A stretch of DNA of 64,000 bases, from NCBI GenBank assembly GCA_020851115.1, contig JADZDJ010000212.1, positions 1 to 64,000 of the forward strand, in the 5' to 3' direction. The notes under the pieces were generated by a model. That model was not told the origin of the DNA and did no database searches. It saw only the letters and a list, made by a program, of their open reading frames with translations. This stretch comes from Pirellulales bacterium. GTDB lineage: Bacteria > Planctomycetota > Planctomycetia > Pirellulales > JADZDJ01. Both the position numbers and the translations under genes were made by a program. Shown piece by piece: positions 45,999 to 52,929 of the stretch. How positions within the stretch are numbered: the first letter of the stretch is position 1; every line of letters starts with the position of its first letter.

Positions 45999-46673
45999 TC
46001 AGACCGTCTCCTCAGCGCTAGACTCGCTGGCGGTTTCGGTTGGATGGGTTTGGGAGTCGGTGTCGGCAGCGGTTGATTCAATGGAACGGATTTGGATGGC
46101 TCCCACTCCCGGACCCTTTGGCTCTTCGCCTTCGGCGGGCCGCACGATCGACTCAGTTCCTACCACAGCTTCCCACGGAATCGCCTTTGGCGCTTGAGCC
46201 GCAGCATAGCGATCGAGTGCTGCCGACATCCGCTGGAGCACCGCCATCGCCCGCGGCACATCGCCATCGAGCATCGCCATTAACTGTTGCAAGGGACCGC
46301 GAAATTCGTCAACCGCCCGTGGCGCGGCAATGCACCACCGTCGCACGGCATCGATCTTTTGGTCGGCATATTCGAGGCGGCGCTTGCATCGATCGACCTG
46401 TTTTTTTTCCTCGGCGCATGCTGGCACGTAGTTGTCAATTTTCTTAAATGTGCGGGCATTCACCAAATCGTCCTTCGCGCGGGCCAGCATGTCGCTGCTG
46501 CGACGGGCCTCGCTGCGCCAATGGGCAGGCCGGTCTTGCGTGATCCATTGCAACGCCCGTTGCGACTCGATTTCCAAATCGATCACCGCCTGTCGAACCA
46601 GGGTGGCAAAATTTGCGAGCGCCGCTCGGAAATCGGCGATGGCTGCAACATCGGTGACGCTGGCTTGCGGCAT
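45999..46673 (-). CDS. Helical protein of the T7SS-like locus
   Basis: 224 residues from the ATG at 46673 (MPQASVTDVAAIADF); an upstream start at 46712 is possible. The first 170 residues are long amphipathic helices (FRAALANFATLVRQAVIDLEIESQRALQWI, then HWRSEARRSSDMLARAKDDLVNARTF and EEKKQVDRCKRRLEYADQKIDAVRRW). The C-terminal 60 residues are acidic and disordered. The shape and the QW/HW positions recall LXG/WXG-type secreted proteins. Not otherwise recognised. Confidence 0.65.
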   Translation of the reverse strand: MPQASVTDVAAIADFRAALANFATLVRQAVIDLEIESQRALQWITQDRPAHWRSEARRSSDMLARAKDDLVNARTFKKIDNYVPACAEEKKQVDRCKRRLEYADQKIDAVRRWCIAAPRAVDEFRGPLQQLMAMLDGDVPRAMAVLQRMSAALDRYAAAQAPKAIPWEAVVGTESIVRPAEGEEPKGPGVGAIQIRSIESTAADTDSQTHPTETASESSAEETV

Positions 46674-46775
46674 AATTGCGAAATTGCTTAACCGCGAATG
46701 ATCGCTAGTCAACGCGAACGAGGATGAATCGAGACTTTCCGCAACTTGCGACCATGAGCGAGAATGAGCGGTTCC

Positions 46776-47048
46776 TTATCGCTGTTGCAAATACTCTTCG
46801 ATTTTTTCTACCTTGCGTAGTAAATACGGAATATATTCATTCGTCGATTCAACGAATCTGGCCATCGTGCGCATTTGCTGTTCAAATTCTTCGACGAACT
46901 TGCGATGCTCTTGGTCGCGCCAAGTGTTGCTCAGGTTATTGAGCTGCCGTTGCACACCCTGCATCTGCGTCAGCATTTCACCGCTGAAGCGCTTCAGGTG
47001 CTGCACAAAATGGCGCAAATCTCCAGGATCGACAATCGCTTGTGACAT
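46776..47048 (-). CDS. WXG100 family-like protein
   Basis: 90 residues from the ATG at 47048 (MSQAIVDPGDLRHF). It has the size and helical-hairpin layout of ESAT-6/WXG100 proteins. Helix 1 is LRHFVQHLKRFSGEMLTQMQGVQRQLNNL, the turn has the conserved Trp (SNTWRD), and helix 2 continues EHRKFVEEFEQQMRTMARFVESTNEYIPYLLRKVEKIEEYL. It is the first gene of the locus; about 100 bp separate it from the next. The open frame upstream of 47048 is not protein-like. Confidence 0.75.
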   Translation of the reverse strand: MSQAIVDPGDLRHFVQHLKRFSGEMLTQMQGVQRQLNNLSNTWRDQEHRKFVEEFEQQMRTMARFVESTNEYIPYLLRKVEKIEEYLQQR

Positions 47049-47728
47049 GGTAGGCTCGCTGAGGATGCGAAGTACGGGACACGCAACCGTGGCTGCTGGA
47101 CAATCGTGGCCGAGCAGCATCGGCCAAGTCCTGATCGGGACACGATGCCGCGACCCATGCGTCACGCCGAGACTTGAACAAGATCGTGGTGCGTCGCCCC
47201 CAGTTCCGGGTGGGGAATCTCGACTGCTTACTTCCATCATAACCCTTCTCGACGATGGAAAGTACGATATTTTGGTCTCTTCAGAGGAAGTTCTGGTTGT
47301 TTTCCTCATCCCAAGCCGCACCCGTCCGCATGGAGGCGGCTATCGATACAACCGCGCCTACCCGACTCCCTAATTCTTCTCGATTGGCGAGGATTGGCAA
47401 CTTGGAGGCTTGCAAGCGTGTATAGCTTTCAAACCTGCGGAAAAACCGCCTTGCTTCTATCGGAGACCCCAGCTACACTCCCGCTCCCCGCAGGCTCCTC
47501 GGAAACGGACTGTTGACGATTTGTCGGTTTTTTGCGGGACTTATCAAAGATTTCCGTTCTGGCGGGCCGCTAGACCTTTCCCTGAAAATGCCAGGCGGCA
47601 TCATCGTTCCGATGCGTCAAACTCCGCCGGTATACGGGTTTATTCACAATTCAAACAGTTGTAATCGCATTTTAGGCTTTTAGAATAGAGTATTCGGGCC
47701 TGAAATCGGCAGCCAAGGAAGGCAAACG
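47049..47728. other. Divergent intergenic region upstream of the T7SS-like locus
   Basis: 680 bp with no supported gene; it must hold the promoters of the minus-strand WXG locus and the plus-strand gene at 47729. A sigma70-like promoter for the latter is listed separately. No terminator, riboswitch or tRNA fold was seen. Confidence 0.5.
47659..47686 (+). promoter_or_regulatory. Sigma70-like promoter for the secreted protein gene
   Basis: TTGTAA (47659-47664), 16-base spacer, TAGAAT (47681-47686). The gene starts at 47729 with AAGGAAGG about eight bases before its ATG. Confidence 0.4.
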
Positions 47729-48073
47729 ATGAAAGCCACGGCATTTGGGCTGATTGGCGGAACAGTTTTCGCATTGGCATTCTGGTCGGTCGTCGGGCGT
47801 GGTCAGCCGGCGGCCGCCGAGCATAGCGTGTATCAGCCATCGGGCGATTTGATTGCGCTCAGCACGATGATCGAAGTCGATCGGCAGGCAGTTCAGCAAA
47901 TTGCCGTCGTCGACCCTCGAACTCGTACCATGAGCGTATATCACATCGAGCCGAAGTCGAGTGCCATTAAGCTCAAGAGTGTCCGAAACATCGAAGCCGA
48001 TTTGCAAATGCCCGAATATAATGCCGTCGAGCCGTTGCCAAAAGAAATTCGGGCAATGCTTGAGCGGCGATAA
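47729..48073 (+). CDS. Small secreted protein, unknown function
   Basis: 114 residues. A signal peptide or membrane anchor (MKATAFGLIGGTVFALAFWSVVG) leads to about 85 residues with a beta-rich middle (ALSTMIEVDRQAVQQIAVVDPRTRTMSVYHIEPKSSAIKLKSVRNIEADLQM). Resembles small conserved planctomycete proteins of unknown role. A ribosome-binding site (AAGGAAGG) supports the start. Confidence 0.7.
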   Translation: MKATAFGLIGGTVFALAFWSVVGRGQPAAAEHSVYQPSGDLIALSTMIEVDRQAVQQIAVVDPRTRTMSVYHIEPKSSAIKLKSVRNIEADLQMPEYNAVEPLPKEIRAMLERR

Positions 48074-48209
48074 TGCCAAGCGCTGCGAGCCGAGCAGCGC
48101 CCGAACTAACAGGCATCATGATGGTAATTGATGGTCCGCTCGGCTCGCGGAACCGAAAATCCGGCGAACGGAATCGCCTCCAATAGAATACGGCTCGACG
48201 GAGGCAATT

Positions 48210-49511
48210 ATGGCCCGAAAACTTATCGATCAAGACGAAGCCGCCCGCATTTTGGGTGTTTCGGCGGACGAAGTCGGATCGCTGCGCGACCGGAAGAAGC
48301 TATTCCCCTATCGCGACGGCGACCAGTGGAAGTTCAAGCAAGAAGATGTCGAGCGGTTGCGCGACGATATGCAGGCTGAAAAATCCAACGGCGGAGTTAC
48401 CTGGGAAAATCCATCCGACTCAAGCGCCGGCGATTCCGAAGAAATCGAACTGCAAATGAGCGACGATCTCGATTCGATCTTGCTCAGCGAAATCGAACTC
48501 GGCAAGTCGGGCACGGAAGGCCCCAGCACGATTATCGGCAAGGGAGACAAAGGAGCGATCAGCGAAGATGATGATTTCAATATCATCACCGACGACAAAT
48601 CGGCCGCTCATGCGCCCGATGTGACGCTGGCCAGCAGTTCCGGCCTCAGCTTCGGAACCGGCACCGGTTCTGGGCTGGGCGATTCGGGCTTGAACCTCGG
48701 AGGCAGCGACGTCCAGCTTGCCGCCACCGGTTCGGAACTCACCAAGAAGGCTAGCAGCAGCGACAAATTATTCGGTTCCGATGCCTTGAAACTGTCCGAC
48801 GACGAGTTGTCGTTGGTCGCGCCTTCCAAGCCGGGAGATTCATCGAAGAAAGGGCTAGGCTCGGCGGTCAATTTAGCGGAAGAAGACTCGGAATCGGCTT
48901 TGGGCGCCAGCAGCGATGTGACCCTCAGCCCAAGCGACAGCGGCATTCATCTCATCAGCGCCTCCGACAGCGGCCTATCGCTCGAGGAGCCAGTAGCGCT
49001 GGGAAGTTCGGCCAAGAAACTGCTCGAATTGAGCGATGAAGACGTGATTTCGCTCGAAGAGTCGCCGGCCGGCTCCAGCGTGGCGATTGCGGGCGAAAAA
49101 GCCGACGACGAATTCTTGCTGACGGCGGTCGACGAAACCACCGGCGACGAATCGGACAGCGGATCGCAAGTGATCGCACTCGATGCCGACGACGAACTCA
49201 GTTCGGGCATGTTCGCCCCGGTGGCGTCAACGACCATGTTGGAAGAAGATTCGTCGGCCGGAGCCGCGCTCGGTACGCCGGCCGCGGGCGCTTCGCCGTT
49301 GCTGGGCGCCGCTCCGGTCAGTGTAGCCGCCGGGTCGGAAGCGCCTTTTACGACGATGAACGTCCTTGCGCTTTTTACCTGCGTGGTGCTACTGCTCGTA
49401 TGTGGCATGATGGCATACGACCTGATGCGAAACATGTGGAGTTGGAATGGCCCGATCGAACTGAACAGTTCGATTTTGAATGCGTTTGGAAGCATGCTGC
49501 CGGGAAAATGA
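48210..49511 (+). CDS. DNA-binding (excisionase-like HTH) protein with C-terminal membrane anchor
   Basis: 433 residues with GGAGG seven bases before the ATG. Residues 1-55 form a MerR/excisionase-like winged HTH (LIDQDEAARILGVSADEVGSLRDRKKLFPYRDGDQWKFKQEDVERLRDDM). Then come about 300 Ser/Asp/Glu/Gly-rich residues with recurring SDSGL/SDDEL units (likely disordered). Near the C-terminus lies one membrane helix (TMNVLALFTCVVLLLVCGMMAYDLM). A DNA-binding head tethered to the membrane by a flexible acidic arm is unusual; a role in transcription or in anchoring DNA is possible. It is followed closely by an OmpA lipoprotein gene. Confidence 0.75.
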   Translation: MARKLIDQDEAARILGVSADEVGSLRDRKKLFPYRDGDQWKFKQEDVERLRDDMQAEKSNGGVTWENPSDSSAGDSEEIELQMSDDLDSILLSEIELGKSGTEGPSTIIGKGDKGAISEDDDFNIITDDKSAAHAPDVTLASSSGLSFGTGTGSGLGDSGLNLGGSDVQLAATGSELTKKASSSDKLFGSDALKLSDDELSLVAPSKPGDSSKKGLGSAVNLAEEDSESALGASSDVTLSPSDSGIHLISASDSGLSLEEPVALGSSAKKLLELSDEDVISLEESPAGSSVAIAGEKADDEFLLTAVDETTGDESDSGSQVIALDADDELSSGMFAPVASTTMLEEDSSAGAALGTPAAGASPLLGAAPVSVAAGSEAPFTTMNVLALFTCVVLLLVCGMMAYDLMRNMWSWNGPIELNSSILNAFGSMLPGK

Positions 49512-49604
49512 GGAGTGGCGAATGGCTGGTGGTGGTCAACAGACCATATTCCTGCCAACGACCAACGGACTAACGGACCAGTTGCGTTCGAAAGGAGTCG
49601 AACG

Positions 49605-50396
49605 ATGCGATTACTTCAATACTTGTCATGGATGGCTTGCAGCGCGGCTTGCTGCTTTGCCGCCGGTTGCATGGTGCCAAAAAACCAATTGACCTCGGCC
49701 CAGTCGCTCAATCAGATGCTCGCCGAGCAGAACCGCGCGCAAATTGCCGAAATCGAGAATCTGCACTCCCACTCGACGACGCTAGAAGACAAGCTGATCC
49801 GCGCTGAAGAGCAAATTGCCACGATCGACAAGCAATGGCGGGATGACCGCCAGCGCTTAGCCGCCTTCGAGCAAGAGCTGACCGACGGCCGCGGCAACAA
49901 ACTGCCGCCCGGAATCAGCACGCAATTGGCAAACCTGTCGCGCCGCTATTCGAGCATTGAGTTCGATACGGTTACCGGCGCTGCCAAGCTCGACGGCGAC
50001 GTGCTATTCGATAGCGCCGACGTGGAGTTGAAAGAAGATGCCCAGGAAATGCTGGCCCAGTTCGCCAAGATTCTGCAAACTCCCGAGGCCCGAGATTTGA
50101 AGCTCATGGTGGTCGGCCATACGGACAGTTTGAAAATTGCCCGTCGCGGGGCCCGCGAAAAATTCCCGGATAACTTTCATCTCAGTTCGGCCCGTGCGCT
50201 GTCGGTTGCTCGTTTTCTCACCAAGCAAGGGGTTCCTGAAAACCAAGTGGGCGTCTCCGGCTTCGGTAGCCATCAACCGATCGCTTCCAATGTCACGGCG
50301 GAACAGCGCCGCTTGAACCGCCGCGTAGAAATTTTCGTCCTGCCCCCCGATGCGCCAGTTGTCGGCTGGACGGAAACGACAACGAGCTTATATTAG
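49605..50396 (+). CDS. OmpA-family lipoprotein
   Basis: 263 residues from the ATG at 49605, with AAAGGAG before it. The lipobox is CFAAGC after a short signal peptide, so the protein is lipid-anchored. A coiled coil follows (SLNQMLAEQNRAQIAEIENLHSHSTTLEDKLIRAEEQIATIDKQW). The OmpA domain has DGDVLFDSADVELKEDAQEML, LMVVGHTDSLKIA, HLSSARALSVARFL and GFGSHQPIASN...RRLNRRVEIFV, including the peptidoglycan-binding Asp and Arg. It should tether the outer membrane to the cell wall. Confidence 0.85.
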   Translation: MRLLQYLSWMACSAACCFAAGCMVPKNQLTSAQSLNQMLAEQNRAQIAEIENLHSHSTTLEDKLIRAEEQIATIDKQWRDDRQRLAAFEQELTDGRGNKLPPGISTQLANLSRRYSSIEFDTVTGAAKLDGDVLFDSADVELKEDAQEMLAQFAKILQTPEARDLKLMVVGHTDSLKIARRGAREKFPDNFHLSSARALSVARFLTKQGVPENQVGVSGFGSHQPIASNVTAEQRRLNRRVEIFVLPPDAPVVGWTETTTSLY

Positions 50397-50471
50397 CCCG
50401 ACCACTTGGCCACCCATTTCCGTGGCAACGCGGCAATCGGCGAATGCGTTCGATTGGAACCAGCGATGGAC

Positions 50472-50499
50472 TGGAATCGTCGACTCAATCGCCTATAAT
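50472..50499 (+). promoter_or_regulatory. Likely tmRNA promoter
   Basis: TGGAAT (50472-50477), a 16-base spacer and a perfect TATAAT (50494-50499) lie about 50 bp before the mature tmRNA 5' end at 50548. The leader would be removed by RNase P. Confidence 0.5.
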
Positions 50500-50547
50500 T
50501 GAATGGTATAGTGAGTTTGCCAGCAAGCACTGTATGAGGAGTGCCCT

Positions 50548-50914
50548 GGGGGCGAACTGGGTTCGACCGGATAGGTTGAAAGGGGAGGTGGCGTGCCGTG
50601 GTTGGTCAGCTGGCCACGTAAAAAGCCGACCAAAATCTCAGTTGCCAACAGCAACTTTGCTCTGGCCGCCTAGAGATAGGCGTCCCTGACTGAGGGCTTT
50701 CGTCGGAGAGGCCCAAAAGTCAGTTGCCAATTCCGAATCGCTGCGGGTCACCGCCTGGTATCCCCGCGGCTAAACCAGTTCCGGGCTAGCCTGCGAAGCA
50801 CCCCGGCGGTTGGGGACCAGCGAGTGAAAAACGTCCGTCAAATCATCCGTCTACGCACGTAGAAGCCACCCACTGAAATATCGCGGGACGCGGGTTCGAT
50901 TCCCGCCGCCTCCA
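50548..50914 (+). ncRNA. ssrA: Transfer-messenger RNA (tmRNA)
   Basis: About 367 nt. The 5' end GGGGGCGAACTGGGTTCGAC is the conserved tmRNA start, and its first seven bases pair with CGCCTCC near the 3' end, leaving A50914 as discriminator; CCA is not encoded. The T arm is GCGGGTTCGATTCCCGC. The tag reading frame is GCC AAC AGC AAC TTT GCT CTG GCC GCC TAG (50644-50673), giving ANSNFALAA, with the usual FALAA-type degradation signal. It rescues stalled ribosomes. An integrative element is inserted at its 3' end; the 3' end is restored by the attachment-site repeat. Confidence 0.93.
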
Positions 50915-52208
50915 TCCCCCCATATTGTAGGGTATCGCAAGAAGTCGCGAAACCTTGCAATTCGGGGGTTTTTTCATGCGCGGCCATTGTCGGTTGCGGC
51001 TCGTTGCGCGTCAAAACGAGCGCGTGCTGCGCCGCTTTTTGCGCCGCTTTTTCGTCGGCCGTTTCACCGCCCATTGTGGCCCGCTCAAAGTCGGCGTCGG
51101 TTACGTCCACGTAGTGTCGCATTGCCACGGCTTGGGTATTGCCCAACCACTTCGCGACAACCGCCAACGGGAATTGTCGGGCCAGGTCTGTTTCACAGCT
51201 TGCCCGCATCGAATGCCACAAGCGGGGCCAAGGTTCAAGACCGGCGCGACGGACAACCTTTTCCAGCGTGGTTCGGAGATTGGCGTTTCCCCATCCGGCC
51301 GGGCCTTGGGCGCGTCGCCGATATTCTTCGGGTGCGACATATTCGGCTCCATCGGGGGCTTTATCCCAGGCAGCTTCCAGGTGCGGTCGAATGGCGGGGA
51401 ATAGTGGAATCACGCGGTAGCTTCGGCCCGCCAAGTGTTGCGTCTTGGGGCTAGGCACGGTCAACCGCCCGCGTTCCCAATCCACATCTTGCCAGCGTAG
51501 GCTAAGGGCTTCACTCGGCACGCGCAAGCCGGCAAATCGGGATAGGGCAATGAGCAGCTTCCAAGTAACGTTAGGTGCGTGGTCAATCACACGTTGCACG
51601 TCGGCCGCAGGGACATAGGCGCGCCGCTCCGATGCGTCACCAGGCCGATGACGGACAAACTCAAACGGGTTTGCATCGACCAAACCTTGTCGCTTGGCGT
51701 GGGCAAAGAACATGCGGGCGTGTTGCAGCCGCTTGTGAATCGTGGTTGCCCGAAGGTTCGCCGCCAACATGGTTTGTCGAAACGCTTCGGCTTTGGCTGG
51801 CGTCACGTCGGCAAGTGGGCAATCGGCCCCCAGGAAACCCGTTAAGGCGTTGATAACCTGTCCCCAGGCAATCAGACTCGCCGGCTTGTAGTCGCCTTTG
51901 CGGGCCGCCAGCCAGGCTTGCAGAAACGGCCCCAGCGTTGCCGTCGCCTTCGTTTCTGGCATCGCAATCAGCCCGACCGCCGCAAGTTTCTTCGCCATGC
52001 GCGGTTCAAGGTCCGTCACCCACTGGGCCAACTCGCCTTCGACGGGGTGCTTGTAGTGGAGCGATTCGAGTAGTTGCTCCACGCGGTACTTGATGCCTTC
52101 GGCCGTGCGCTGGGAAACCTTGCCTAGCCGGATCGTCGGCCTCTTGCCGTCAGGAGCGACGAACAGAATCCGTCGGCTGCCGTTCTTGTCGCGCGCGATG
52201 CTGGCCAT
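50838..52208 (-). CDS. Tyrosine recombinase/integrase with C-terminus running into tmRNA
   Basis: 456 residues in the integrated state. N-terminal SAM-like core-binding domain about 90-185 (LGPFLQAWLAAR...TTIHKRLQHARMFFAHAKRQGLVDANPFEFV). Catalytic residues: Arg229 (AGLRVPSEAL), Lys255, His332 and Arg335 (WHSMRAS), Trp354 (WLGNTQ), Tyr366 (MRHYVDV). Residues from 432 on (MEAAGIEPASRDI...) are encoded by the att core and the tmRNA 3' region read backwards, so they are not native to the element. It starts three bases after the HTH gene stop. See the finding on the alternative C-terminus at the other end of the element. Confidence 0.92.
   Translation of the reverse strand: MASIARDKNGSRRILFVAPDGKRPTIRLGKVSQRTAEGIKYRVEQLLESLHYKHPVEGELAQWVTDLEPRMAKKLAAVGLIAMPETKATATLGPFLQAWLAARKGDYKPASLIAWGQVINALTGFLGADCPLADVTPAKAEAFRQTMLAANLRATTIHKRLQHARMFFAHAKRQGLVDANPFEFVRHRPGDASERRAYVPAADVQRVIDHAPNVTWKLLIALSRFAGLRVPSEALSLRWQDVDWERGRLTVPSPKTQHLAGRSYRVIPLFPAIRPHLEAAWDKAPDGAEYVAPEEYRRRAQGPAGWGNANLRTTLEKVVRRAGLEPWPRLWHSMRASCETDLARQFPLAVVAKWLGNTQAVAMRHYVDVTDADFERATMGGETADEKAAQKAAQHALVLTRNEPQPTMAAHEKTPELQGFATSCDTLQYGGMEAAGIEPASRDISVGGFYVRRRMI
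50894..50914 (+). repeat. Attachment-site core, tmRNA side
   Basis: 21 bases starting GTTCGATTCC and ending GCCGCCTCCA; the 3' half of the tmRNA T loop/T stem and acceptor. Identical to 57110-57130; the flanks differ on both sides. On the minus strand it encodes MEAAGIE of the integrase. Confidence 0.9.
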
Positions 52209-52211
52209 AGC

Positions 52212-52445
52212 TCACTTGCCTTTCGTTTTTTGGTTGCTCTTTTGCTTTGGGCCGACTAATTGCAGACCCAGATATTCGCCGATTTTGTCGCTGGCCTCTT
52301 GTCCCAGGCCACAAATTTTGTTTACGAACCGCGACAACTGCGCTTCGCTAATTCCCAAATCTTTCGAGATGCGATAGCGAGAAACGTCGGCGTTCAGAAT
52401 TGCTTCTCGCAGTTGCTCCGAAAGTAGCTTTGCTTTGTTGGTCAT
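52212..52445 (-). CDS. Small HTH DNA-binding regulator
   Basis: 77 residues. The helix-turn-helix is plain: LREAILNADVSRYRISKDLGISEAQLSRFVNKICGLGQEASDKIGEYLGLQL, an XRE/Cro-like fold. It lies directly upstream of the integrase gene and shares its transcript, so it probably controls integration. A palindrome sits in its own promoter. The basic tail is GPKQKSNQKTKGK. Transcription is predicted to begin at or next to its ATG. Confidence 0.8.
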   Translation of the reverse strand: MTNKAKLLSEQLREAILNADVSRYRISKDLGISEAQLSRFVNKICGLGQEASDKIGEYLGLQLVGPKQKSNQKTKGK

Positions 52446-52451
52446 AATGGC

Positions 52452-52480
52452 ATCCTAGAGAATACTTACGTAAATGTCAA
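52452..52480 (-). promoter_or_regulatory. Promoter of the HTH-integrase operon with palindromic operator
   Basis: On the minus strand: TTGACA (52480-52475), exactly 17 bases, TAGGAT (52457-52452). The spacer contains the perfect palindrome TTACGTAA (52466-52473), a good operator candidate for the HTH protein itself. The ATG of that gene is at 52445, seven bases from the -10 box, so the message may be leaderless. Confidence 0.65.
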
Positions 52481-52587
52481 GTGCATGGGTTTCACTCCGC
52501 TTTGCCAAAATTGGCAGCCACCATTTTGCGCCTATTGCGTCCGGGCGGGTCGGTTCGATGTTTGATACCCCCGAATTTCGCCGTTTT

Positions 52588-52818
52588 TCAATTTGCCGAC
52601 GGCTCGCCGTACCACCGAACGAATTTGATGAACCGGCGGCAACCGGCGCAATCCCGCCGAACGGATTGCCCATCGTGGATTGGCACATTTTGCCAGGTCG
52701 TAGAACCGCAACGACAAACCGGCTTGGCCTTTGGCGGCTTGGGCGGTTCCGTCTTAGCAGGCCGCACCGCAGGAGCGGAGCAAAGCCCTTCCAAAAACTT
52801 TTTGGCGTCGTACTGCAT
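52588..52818 (-). CDS. Small zinc-ribbon protein
   Basis: 76 residues. A proline/lysine linker (PPKPPKAKP) is followed by a four-cysteine ribbon: CRCGSTTWQNVPIHDGQSVRRDCAGCRRFIKF. It has the size and pattern of phage or element-encoded Zn-finger proteins. It lies in the replication part of the element. Function not known. Confidence 0.6.
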   Translation of the reverse strand: MQYDAKKFLEGLCSAPAVRPAKTEPPKPPKAKPVCRCGSTTWQNVPIHDGQSVRRDCAGCRRFIKFVRWYGEPSAN

Positions 52819-52872
52819 GTAAAAGCTCCGGCCTTGTGTTGTGCGAAACCGACCCCCTACCTACCCTAAAGA

Positions 52873-52920
52873 AATGACCCATAACGACCCAAACGACCCA
52901 AACGACCCATAACGACCCAT
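52873..52920 (+). repeat. Iteron-like direct repeats of AACGACCCA
   Basis: Five near-identical 9-10-base units (AATGACCCA, TAACGACCCA, AACGACCCA, AACGACCCA, TAACGACCCA) run head to tail. Two inverted units (TGGGTCATT twice, 52967-52984) lie 47 bp away inside the end of the ATPase gene. Possible replication origin of the element. Confidence 0.6.
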
Positions 52921-52929
52921 ATGGATTAA

